From contig JBJXFD010000587.1 in assembly GCA_046153985.1 (NCBI GenBank), positions 1 to 10,598 of the forward strand: a stretch of DNA of 10,598 nt, written 5' to 3'. Below, one piece after another: positions 1-6,307 of this stretch. Both the position numbers and the translations under genes were made by a program. A model generated the notes under the pieces. It was given only the letters and a program-made list of their open reading frames with translations, made no database searches and was not told the DNA's origin. This stretch comes from JABWAJ01 sp046153985 (GTDB lineage Bacteria; Bacteroidota; Bacteroidia; Chitinophagales; Saprospiraceae). The stretch's first letter is position 1. Each line of letters opens with the position of its first letter.

Positions 1-454
1 AGACATTCCATCGCTGCACTTTTTCAGCGGGCAGCACACCGACTACCACAAACCAGGCGACGACGCTGAACTGATTAATTTCGACGGCATTAAGCGCATT
101 GGCGACTACATGGTCGCGTTGGTGGAATCACTCGATAAATCTGGGAAGCTGGCGTTTACCAAAACCAAAGACGAGGAAGAAGGCAAACAAGCTGCCCGGT
201 ACAAAGTTTCGCTTGGTGTCATGCCGGATTATGTGTACGACGGGGAAGGCATGCGCATAGACGATGTGCTTTCGGGCCGTGCCGCAGAAAAGGCAGGACT
301 GAAAAAAGGCGACGTCATTATCGAAATCGGCGAAACGAAAGTGAAGGATATTTACGGATACATGGAAGGCTTGGGGAAGTACAACGCAGGCGATAAAACG
401 ATGGTAACGGTGAAGCGCGGGGAAGAGATCGTGAAAGTGGAAGTGGCTTTTTGA
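1..454 (+). CDS. M28-family metallopeptidase with C-terminal PDZ domain (3' part only)
   Basis: The 5' part lies outside the window; the reading frame is open from base 2 and gives 150 residues before TGA at 452-454. The first 45 or so residues resemble the end of a zinc-dependent M28 (aminopeptidase Y/PSMA-type) catalytic domain. The motif HTDYHKPGDD (visible residues 12-21) fits the region holding the last zinc-ligand histidine, probably His16 in DYHKP. A linker rich in Lys and Glu follows. From about residue 60 there is a PDZ-like domain, with a GLKKGDVIIEIGE core and a final strand VTVKRGEEIVKVEVAF. M28-PDZ fusions are common in Bacteroidota exported peptidases, so export is likely, but the signal peptide is not visible. 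An internal ATG at 110 is not the start, because homologous sequence runs straight through it. Substrate unknown. Confidence 0.8.
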   Translation, partial: DIPSLHFFSGQHTDYHKPGDDAELINFDGIKRIGDYMVALVESLDKSGKLAFTKTKDEEEGKQAARYKVSLGVMPDYVYDGEGMRIDDVLSGRAAEKAGLKKGDVIIEIGETKVKDIYGYMEGLGKYNAGDKTMVTVKRGEEIVKVEVAF

Positions 455-462
455 AAAGTAGG

Positions 463-565
463 CAAGTTTGCAAAGGGCAAATTGGCAAAGCTTGTCCCGC
501 ATGGCGGGGAGGCAAAGGGCAAATTTGCAAAGGGCAAATAGGCCAACTTGCCCCTTGCAAACTTG
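463..565. repeat. Intergenic repeat block: 24-base imperfect inverted repeat enclosing 13-base direct repeats
   Basis: The 136-base gap between the M28 peptidase and the serine protease is almost filled by structured repeats. The outer arms at 463-486 and 542-565 are inverted copies matching at 22 of 24 positions. Both differences give G-U pairs if the minus strand is transcribed and A-C mismatches on the plus strand. The 13-base unit gcaaagggcaaat occurs three times, at 470-482, 512-524 and 527-539. A small GC-rich hairpin has stem 496-500/504-508 and a 3-base loop. A 10-base palindrome, gcaaatttgc, lies at 519-528. No transposase or convincing coding sequence is present. It may be a REP-like or miniature inverted-repeat element, or act as a terminator or mRNA-stability structure after the M28 gene; no T-run follows on the plus strand. 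Confidence 0.7.
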
Positions 566-590
566 AAACAAATACAAAAACCGGTAGATT

Positions 591-2519
591 ATGAAATCGT
601 CATTTCTTTGCATAATCCTGCTCATTGGCACGGTAAGTTTTGCCCAGGTGAGCGAAGGCGGTCGCCCGATGAGCTTAGATCCCCGGTACCAGGCGTTGTT
701 TTCCAATGCCTTGCCGGAAATTCAAATGCCCGCATTTGACCTGCGAAAAATCAGAAAGGAAGACGAATCATCGCCCGGCACGCGTTTTGCAGCGCCCATT
801 TCAACCAATATTGCACTTCGGGAGATGGAAGCAGGGTGGACTGAGTTGGAAAACGGCGACCGGGTCTGGCGGTTACAGATTCGCTCCCAGGGCGCGCTGG
901 CCGTCGCTTTTTTCTACGAAAACTTTTATCTGCCGCAAGGTGCGCGCCTCTTTATGTACAGCCCCGACGGGACCCAGGTTGCCGGTGCTTATACTTTTCG
1001 CAACACCACCACATCCGGTCGCTTCTGGACAGGACTGATCTACGGCGAAACGGCCATCGTGGAATATTATGAACCGGCTGCTGTGAAAGGGCAGGGGCAT
1101 TTTCGCATCTCCAGGGTAGACCACGCCTACGACGCTGTACGGTTGGCCAGCGGCGCCCGAATGTCGGGTTTTGGAACTTCCCTTCCTTGTCATGCCAACT
1201 TAAATTGCCCTGCTGGCAATAACTGGCAGGATGAAGCACGGGGCGTTTGTCGAATCATTGTGGTGGTAGAGGAAGGGATGGGCTTTTGTACGGGCAATGT
1301 CATGAACAACACTGCTAAGGACGGAAAGCCGTTCCTGCTCACCGCTTTTCATTGTATGGATGGTTACACGCCTATATACCATCTCTGGCGATTCGATTTC
1401 CAATACCAGTCTGCAGGTTGTAGTAACCCCGTTACCGAGCCGACGTTCAGGTCGCTTTTGGGAGGTTCTTTGCGCGCAAGCCGGCAGCAAAATGATTTTC
1501 TGTTACTTGAATTATCTTCTGCTATTCCGGCTTCCTATAACGTTTGGTTGAATGGATGGAACAAAGCCTCCAATGTAACGCCTTTGAATTCCACAATTAT
1601 GCACCATCCCGTCGGGGACATCAAAAAAATTGCCACTGCTACGACACCTGCCGCGATTCACACCTTCCCGATTGATTGGAGTAATGACGTCATAACGCCC
1701 GCCAATCATCATTTTCGTGTGAATTATTCCACTGGGACCTTTGAACCAGGCTCTTCCGGCGCCGGATTGTTCAACCAGCAACAACTCATTGTAGGGCAAC
1801 TACATGGTGGAGATTTCGCTTGCACGGGTACAACAACCGGATATTTTGGCCGCTTAGCCTTCTCCTGGAACGGTGGCGATACCGCCTCAAGCCGCCTTAA
1901 AGACTGGTTGGATCCATCCGGAGCAATGGTCGGCGATACGATCCACGGTATGGAAAATCCGGCAACAGGCAGCGCCAGCGCTATTACCGGCTTTGTCGGT
2001 ACCGAGCAAAATTTGGCTATAGCAGGAGTAATTGTCACCTTGACAACACCAGATACAACGCTGACCGATACAACTGGTATAGACGGCTTCTATCATTTTG
2101 CGGAATTGCAGGCCGGTGGAACTTACAGCCTTGCGTTGAGAAAAAATTCAGGATTGCTGACGAATGGGGTTACGACATCCGACATCATCCGCATCAGAAA
2201 GAGCATTTTAGCCATTGAGAGTTTAGCCGGGCCGTATAAAATTTTTGCAGCGGATGTAAACGCTTCCGGCGAACTTTCCACCACTGACATCATACACTTG
2301 TCGAGAGCTATTTTGGCATTGTCCAACAGTTTTCCAGGCGTAGAGTCCTGGCAGTTTTTTCCTGCGGATTTTGTGTTTGGAAACGCCCAAAGTCCGCTTG
2401 CAGAAACGGTTCCAATGCCCTACGTAGTCGAAAATTTGTCCGCTGAAGACATCACGGATATTTCGTTCATCGGGATCAAATCCGGCGATGTCAACGACAG
2501 TGCCGATACACAGAACTAA
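591..2519 (+). CDS. Secreted lysyl-endopeptidase-like serine protease with dockerin-like C-terminus
   Basis: Exported serine endopeptidase of clan PA, family S1, resembling Achromobacter lysyl endopeptidase. The 642 residues comprise a signal peptide (about 1-19, cleavage near FAQ), a probable propeptide (20 to about 195), the protease domain (about 200-450), a carboxypeptidase-regulatory-like beta domain (about 464-515) and a dockerin-like module (about 525-637). The triad is His254 (LLTAFHCMD), Asp302 (NDFLLLEL) and Ser389 (EPGSSGAG). Six cysteines (200, 206, 233, 255, 277, 411) align with the three disulfides of the Achromobacter enzyme; Cys220 is extra. Trp363 and His405 match the Trp-His pair of that enzyme. 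Its S1 aspartate, which gives lysine preference, appears to be Gly417 here, so specificity may differ. Residues 555-566 form a dockerin-type calcium loop. No classical type IX sorting domain follows. The start is set by the signal peptide. mnmH begins 8 bases downstream. Confidence 0.85.
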   Translation: MKSSFLCIILLIGTVSFAQVSEGGRPMSLDPRYQALFSNALPEIQMPAFDLRKIRKEDESSPGTRFAAPISTNIALREMEAGWTELENGDRVWRLQIRSQGALAVAFFYENFYLPQGARLFMYSPDGTQVAGAYTFRNTTTSGRFWTGLIYGETAIVEYYEPAAVKGQGHFRISRVDHAYDAVRLASGARMSGFGTSLPCHANLNCPAGNNWQDEARGVCRIIVVVEEGMGFCTGNVMNNTAKDGKPFLLTAFHCMDGYTPIYHLWRFDFQYQSAGCSNPVTEPTFRSLLGGSLRASRQQNDFLLLELSSAIPASYNVWLNGWNKASNVTPLNSTIMHHPVGDIKKIATATTPAAIHTFPIDWSNDVITPANHHFRVNYSTGTFEPGSSGAGLFNQQQLIVGQLHGGDFACTGTTTGYFGRLAFSWNGGDTASSRLKDWLDPSGAMVGDTIHGMENPATGSASAITGFVGTEQNLAIAGVIVTLTTPDTTLTDTTGIDGFYHFAELQAGGTYSLALRKNSGLLTNGVTTSDIIRIRKSILAIESLAGPYKIFAADVNASGELSTTDIIHLSRAILALSNSFPGVESWQFFPADFVFGNAQSPLAETVPMPYVVENLSAEDITDISFIGIKSGDVNDSADTQN

Positions 2520-2527
2520 ACTTTTTC

Positions 2528-3589
2528 ATGGCCAAAGCGATTACGCCCGAAGCGTTTTTTGAAATTTCCGAAGACCGGGTGCTGATAGACGTTCGCACCC
2601 CCACTGAATATGCCCACGGCCATATTCCGGGTGCGGTTAACTTGCCCCTGTTCACGAATGAAGAACGTGCGGAAGTCGGCACGCTTTACAAACAGGTCAA
2701 TCCTTCGGCTGCGTTGTTGAAAGGGTTGGATTTTGTCGGCGGAAAAATGAGCGGTTTCGTGCGTCAGGCGGAGCGGCTTGCGCCAACCCGAAAGGTCGCG
2801 GTGCATTGCTGGCGCGGTGGGAAACGCAGCGGCAGCATGGCGTGGCTGCTTGGGTTCGCAGACTTCGATGTGGCGGTACTCCAGGGCGGGTATAAAGCTT
2901 ACCGGCAGCATCTCCAGCAGGCCTTGGGGCAACGCCACTTCGAGATCACCATTCTGGGCGGGCATACCGGTTCCGGAAAAACGGAAGTACTGCACGAGTT
3001 GCAACGGCAAGGGGAGCATATCCTCGATCTGGAAGGATTGGCCCACCACAAAGGTTCCGCTTTTGGCTCGATGGGCGAAATGCCGCAACCCACCGTAGAG
3101 CAGTTTGAAAATGACCTGTTTGAGGCTTTTCGCAAAATACCGCCCGGCGTCCGGGTCTGGATTGAGGACGAGAGCCAGTCCATTGGCCGCGTTTATATCC
3201 CGCCTTTGTTTTGGCAGCAAATGAACACCTCGCCCATGGTTCGAATGGACATGCCCATAGAGATCCGGGTCAATAAATTGGTGGCAACCTACGCCGGTTT
3301 TCCAAAATCCGATTTGGTGGAAGCTTTTGAACGCATCCGCAAACGACTGGGCGGGCAACACCTCAAGGCGGCTGTGGAAGCGCTGGAGCGCGACGATTTT
3401 GCCGTTGCGGCTGAAATCGCCCTGCGCTACTACGACAAAGCTTATGCCATGACGCAGTCGAAACGGGCTCCGGAGTTGATTTTGCCGGTTGAGGTGCTGG
3501 GTGATGATGCGGTGAAGGCGGCGGAAATTTTGAGGGAGTTCAAATCAAACCCTGCTCCTTCAAAATACTGGCGACCTCCTCTTTACTAA
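2528..3589 (+). CDS. mnmH: tRNA 2-selenouridine synthase (MnmH/SelU/YbbB)
   Basis: Converts 2-thiouridine at the wobble position of tRNAs for Lys, Glu and Gln to 2-selenouridine, through a geranylated intermediate, using selenophosphate from SelD. The N-terminal rhodanese domain (about 1-130) opens with LIDVRTPTEYAHGHIPGAVN and carries the active-site Cys94 in HCWRGGKRSGS. A P-loop ATPase-like domain follows, with Walker A GGHTGSGKT at 144-152. Length (353) is close to the E. coli enzyme (about 364). It starts 8 bases after the protease stop without a Shine-Dalgarno sequence, as usual in Bacteroidota, and may share its transcript. The last 16 or so codons lie over the 3' end of the convergent Rpn gene, so the extreme C-terminus may be lineage-specific. 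A selD gene should exist elsewhere if the selenium step is active; none is in this window. Confidence 0.95.
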   Translation: MAKAITPEAFFEISEDRVLIDVRTPTEYAHGHIPGAVNLPLFTNEERAEVGTLYKQVNPSAALLKGLDFVGGKMSGFVRQAERLAPTRKVAVHCWRGGKRSGSMAWLLGFADFDVAVLQGGYKAYRQHLQQALGQRHFEITILGGHTGSGKTEVLHELQRQGEHILDLEGLAHHKGSAFGSMGEMPQPTVEQFENDLFEAFRKIPPGVRVWIEDESQSIGRVYIPPLFWQQMNTSPMVRMDMPIEIRVNKLVATYAGFPKSDLVEAFERIRKRLGGQHLKAAVEALERDDFAVAAEIALRYYDKAYAMTQSKRAPELILPVEVLGDDAVKAAEILREFKSNPAPSKYWRPPLY

Positions 3590-4454
3590 CCCCTGCAATG
3601 GTCGCTATCGTAGCAATATCAAGCCCCAGACGATAGCTGTTCAGGACAACAGATATCGTTTTTTCTTTTTGACCTTCTGTCCTTCCTTCTGCCTTTCCTT
3701 CTGCTTTTCCTTCTGCTTTTCCTTCTGCTTTAGCTGTTTCCAGAACCCCATAAGAGATCGCTAACTCCTTTTGGTGGGCATCGTACAGCGTTTTGGCACT
3801 TGCATCCATGTTGTCGTAGTTTAAAATTTCGGCAACTTTGTCTAAACCAGGAGCACTATAATGCTCCGGGAGACTGTTGTTTTTTAGATAATAGATCCAT
3901 TCATCCAGCGAGTCTTTGGCCATATCATTGAATCTATTGACTTTGATGATGTAGTATTCCGGGTAAACCTCATATGCCGCAGCAATGCCGAACAATTCCT
4001 TCTGCCGGGCATTCACCTGCAATGTGTCGTTGGTGTGAATACCTCTGAACTCGGTCGTACCGTGATACACATAGTCATTCCCCTGACCCAGATCAAAATA
4101 GACAATGTTGACAGAATACACCTTGCGCACCTGGTCGTAGGTATAGCCCTGGCTCATGTAATCGGTTATGATTTTACTGGCACCGAACAACATGCGCTGA
4201 AAATAATCATTCTCACTGTTATACTGCAATTCGATCAAAAGGAGCTCTTTGTGTTCGTTTTCACAAAGGATGTCCACTTTGTTGATCTTATCGTCGGCTT
4301 CCTCGCTATTTCCCTCCGATTCAGGAATATTCATGATTTTGATGTGCCGACCCAGCAATACCGTCAAAAAACCTTCCAGTATAACGTAGTTGGCTTTTTG
4401 CCGCAGCAATTTTTTGATGGCCCAATCAAAACTGACCAGAGGGCGTGCTTTCAT
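3540..4454 (-). CDS. Rpn-family / PD-(D/E)XK nuclease-like protein (PDDEXK_2, transposase_31-like)
   Basis: A 304-residue member of the Rpn (recombination-promoting nuclease) / PDDEXK_2 group. Its opening, SFDWAIKKLLRQKANYVILEGFLTVLL over residues 8-34, is typical of the family. The nuclease core is visible as Asp61 (KVDILCENE) and Glu75-x-Gln77 (LLLIELQ), the D...ExQ variant of PD-(D/E)XK. Characterised Rpn proteins cleave DNA and stimulate RecA-independent recombination; in Bacteroidota these genes are abundant and mostly unstudied. A charged tract of four KAEG repeats (residues 242-257) precedes a C-terminal helix-turn-helix-like segment (LGLDIATIATIAGVSKEEV, from residue 277). The gene has its own promoter-like sequence and reads against its neighbours. 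Its last 50 bases overlap the end of mnmH. Scattered distribution within genomes suggests mobility, but no inverted repeats or transposase were seen here. Cellular role unknown. Confidence 0.85.
   Translation of the reverse strand: MKARPLVSFDWAIKKLLRQKANYVILEGFLTVLLGRHIKIMNIPESEGNSEEADDKINKVDILCENEHKELLLIELQYNSENDYFQRMLFGASKIITDYMSQGYTYDQVRKVYSVNIVYFDLGQGNDYVYHGTTEFRGIHTNDTLQVNARQKELFGIAAAYEVYPEYYIIKVNRFNDMAKDSLDEWIYYLKNNSLPEHYSAPGLDKVAEILNYDNMDASAKTLYDAHQKELAISYGVLETAKAEGKAEGKAEGKAEGRTEGQKEKTISVVLNSYRLGLDIATIATIAGVSKEEVASILKEQGLI
3684..3731 (-). repeat. 12-base tandem repeat, 4 copies, coding for (KAEG)4
   Basis: Four head-to-tail 12-base units lie inside the Rpn-like gene. On the plus strand they read tccttctgcctt once and tccttctgcttt three times, and they code for residues 242-257. 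A degenerate fifth unit adjoins on the left (RTEG). Because the unit is a multiple of three, copy-number change would lengthen or shorten the linker without a frameshift. The tract sits between the nuclease domain and the C-terminal HTH-like segment. Confidence 0.9.
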
Positions 4455-4466
4455 CCGCTTTTTTTA

Positions 4467-4497
4467 CAAAAATACAGCATTCAGGGCATTTTTGCAA
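4467..4497 (-). promoter_or_regulatory. Putative Bacteroidota-type promoter of the Rpn-like gene
   Basis: Reading the minus strand, TTG (4497-4495) is followed after 20 bases by TATTTTTG (4474-4467). This is an exact match to the Bacteroidota -7 consensus TAnnTTTG, with a -33 TTG at acceptable spacing. The predicted transcript start lies just before the ATG at 4454, giving a very short leader with no Shine-Dalgarno sequence. Sequence match only. Confidence 0.6.
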
Positions 4498-4555
4498 CTG
4501 TTCTGCTGCTTCGTAGTAGAGTCATTACCCAATTCCAATTGATTCAATATTTTCC

Positions 4556-4563
4556 TACCTTCG
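4556..4563 (+). promoter_or_regulatory. pyrC: Possible -7 box upstream of pyrC
   Basis: TACCTTCG matches the TAnnTTTG consensus with one mismatch and lies 28 bases before the pyrC start. The nearest TTG (4539-4541) is only 14 bases upstream, closer than the usual 17-23, so the -33 element is weak or absent. The 137-base divergent gap must hold a pyrC promoter, and this is the best candidate I see. Confidence 0.25.
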
Positions 4564-4591
4564 CGACGCATGATTTCAATCCTAAAGCACA

Positions 4592-5935
4592 ATGTCACAC
4601 AAACCCTCCATCCTCATCCGCAACGCCCGAGTCGTCAACCGGGGGCGCATTACAGAAGCCGATGTGTACATCCGCGACGGCTTTATTGAAAAAGTAGCAG
4701 GCAGCATTTCGGTGGCTGCTGATGTGGAAATAGACGCTTCCGGAAATTTCCTGCTGCCCGGAATCATAGACGACCAGGTCCATTTTCGGGAACCGGGGTT
4801 GACGCACAAAGCCGACATTCGCTCCGAAGCGCGTGCGGCGGTTGCAGGCGGCGTCACGAGTTTTATGGAAATGCCCAATACCAAACCGCCAGCCCTTACG
4901 CAGGGGCTGCTCGAAGACAAGTATCAGATCGCAGCGCAAGGCTCGCCTGCCAATTATTCCTTCTATATGGGCGCTTCCAACGACAACCTGGAGGAGGTGC
5001 TGAAAACCGACCCGCGCACCGTTTGCGGCATCAAAGCCTTTATGGGATCCAGCACGGGCAATATGCTGGTGGACGACCCCCGCACGCTGGAGCAATTGTT
5101 TGCCAACGCGCCGATGCTTATTGCCACACACTGCGAAGATGAAGCAACCGTGCGCGCCAACGAAGCGGCCTACCGCGAGCGATATGGCGAAGCAGTTCCC
5201 ATAAAATACCACCCGCTCATTCGCAGCACGGAGGCTTGCCTGAAATCTTCAACGCTGGCCGTAACGCTGGCTCAAAAGCACAATACCCGCCTGCATATCC
5301 TGCACATTTCCACGCGCGATGAGTTGCCGCTTTTTAGCAATGCCCTGCCTTTGGAGCAAAAAAGAATTACTGCTGAAGTTTGCGTACACCACCTGTATTT
5401 CAACAGTTTGCGCTACGCCGATCTGGGCGCCCAAATCAAATGCAATCCGGCAATTAAAGATGCTTTTCACCAGGAAGCCCTTCTGCCAGCGCTGCTCGAC
5501 GACCGGTTGGACGTGGTGGCGACCGACCACGCGCCGCATACCTGGGAAGAAAAACAAAACCCATATTTTTCTGCGCCATCCGGACTTCCGCTGGTGCAGC
5601 ACGCGCTGAATGTCATGCTCGGCTTTTACCAGCAGGGCCGGATCTCCTTAGAAAAAATCGTAGAAAAAATGTGCCATGCGCCGGCCATCTGTTTTCAGAT
5701 TGACCGCCGCGGCTATGCCGAAGAAGGCTATTGGGCAGATTTGGTTTTACTCGATCCGGAAGCGGAATGGACAGTCTCCAAATCCAATATTCACTACAAA
5801 TGCGGGTGGTCGCCTTTTGAAGGACAGCGCTTTAAAGGCCAGGTGAAGAGCACGATCGTGAGCGGACTTTTAGCCTACCACAATGGTCGTTTCGATGAAA
5901 ATGTACGAGGGGAGCGGTTGTTGTTTAAACGGTAA
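4592..5935 (+). CDS. pyrC: Dihydroorotase
   Basis: Zinc amidohydrolase that interconverts carbamoyl-aspartate and dihydroorotate, the third step of de novo pyrimidine synthesis in the cytoplasm. The 447-residue length fits the long (class I-like, TIGR00857-type) dihydroorotases. Visible site residues are His64 in DDQVHFREPG, the probable carboxylated Lys148 (GIKAFMGSSTG), His180 (ATHCED), His238 (LHILHIST) and Asp312 (VVATDHAPH). MEMPNTKP (92-99) is another family motif. The first histidine of the usual HxH pair is Gln62; from memory this DDQVHFREPG form is normal in Bacteroidota enzymes such as that of Porphyromonas gingivalis, so I do not read it as a loss of function. The gene stands alone here. 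Its stop directly abuts the stop of the convergent yraN with no spacer. Confidence 0.95.
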   Translation: MSHKPSILIRNARVVNRGRITEADVYIRDGFIEKVAGSISVAADVEIDASGNFLLPGIIDDQVHFREPGLTHKADIRSEARAAVAGGVTSFMEMPNTKPPALTQGLLEDKYQIAAQGSPANYSFYMGASNDNLEEVLKTDPRTVCGIKAFMGSSTGNMLVDDPRTLEQLFANAPMLIATHCEDEATVRANEAAYRERYGEAVPIKYHPLIRSTEACLKSSTLAVTLAQKHNTRLHILHISTRDELPLFSNALPLEQKRITAEVCVHHLYFNSLRYADLGAQIKCNPAIKDAFHQEALLPALLDDRLDVVATDHAPHTWEEKQNPYFSAPSGLPLVQHALNVMLGFYQQGRISLEKIVEKMCHAPAICFQIDRRGYAEEGYWADLVLLDPEAEWTVSKSNIHYKCGWSPFEGQRFKGQVKSTIVSGLLAYHNGRFDENVRGERLLFKR

Positions 5936-6307
5936 TTAATCCAATCCCGGGAAAAACGCATCTTCAAAATGCTCCAGCAAAACCTCCCTGCCCGGGATGG
6001 CTAATACCGAAACCACGTCGAAGCGAATCTCCCAGTCGTGGCCGATTTGTTCCATATAAGCCGAGGCGGCTTCGGTTAAGAAGCGCTGTTTGCGGGCGTC
6101 TACAAATGCTTCAGGTTTACCGAAAGCATCGCTGCTGCGCGTTTTTACTTCCACAAAAACTAAAATTTTGCCGTCTTTGGCGATGAGATCCACTTCAGCG
6201 CGGTGGAAACGCCAATTGGCTTCCAGAATGGTGTAGCCTTTGTTTTCAAGCAAATTTCGGGCAGCCAATTCCCCTGCTTTACCAGTCTCGTTGTGCGTAG
6301 CCATCAT
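5936..6307 (-). CDS. yraN: YraN family (UPF0102) endonuclease-like protein
   Basis: A 123-residue protein of the YraN/UPF0102 family, which has a restriction-endonuclease-like fold and no firmly established function. The PD-(D/E)XK-type residues are present: Glu13 in the N-terminal helix (TGKAGELAARNLL), Glu38 and Asp40 (RAEVDLIAKDG), and Glu53-x-Lys55 (VFVEVKTR). Length is standard. Two consecutive ATG codons exist (6305-6307 and 6302-6304); the first overlaps the TGA of the preceding gene as ATGATG, so translational coupling is likely and either ATG could start. It is the last gene of the leftward operon, and its stop codon touches that of pyrC. Confidence 0.93.
   Translation of the reverse strand: MMATHNETGKAGELAARNLLENKGYTILEANWRFHRAEVDLIAKDGKILVFVEVKTRSSDAFGKPEAFVDARKQRFLTEAASAYMEQIGHDWEIRFDVVSVLAIPGREVLLEHFEDAFFPGLD

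Noticed and set aside
463..565. CRISPR array reading of the 13-base repeats
   Set aside because: Only three short copies, with unequal spacing of 42 and 15 bases, no spacer-like unique segments of constant length and no cas genes.
563..592. Possible promoter for the protease gene (TTG at 563-565, then TAGATTAT at 585-592)
   Set aside because: The -7 match is poor at its last two positions and the predicted start would fall inside the coding region, past the signal-peptide start codon.
128..706. Long minus-strand open frames over the M28 end and the repeat block
   Set aside because: They lie antisense to a clear PDZ-containing coding region, and the repeated CPLQICPL-like residues come only from the DNA repeats; no family resemblance.
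2516..3361. 281-residue minus-strand open frame opposite mnmH
   Set aside because: The plus-strand frame has the full rhodanese and P-loop motifs of MnmH; the antisense product shows no recognisable motif and is a codon-bias shadow.
3540..4454. Insertion-sequence boundaries around the Rpn-like gene
   Set aside because: I found no terminal inverted repeats or target-site duplication by eye on either side, so only the gene is called and not a mobile element.
4035..4697. 220-residue plus-strand open frame opposite the Rpn gene and running into pyrC
   Set aside because: It overlaps both a convincing Rpn coding region and the pyrC start; composition looks like an antisense translation.
5920..5950. 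Bidirectional terminator between pyrC and yraN
   Set aside because: The two stop codons abut with no spacer, and I see no stem-loop with a T-run at the junction.
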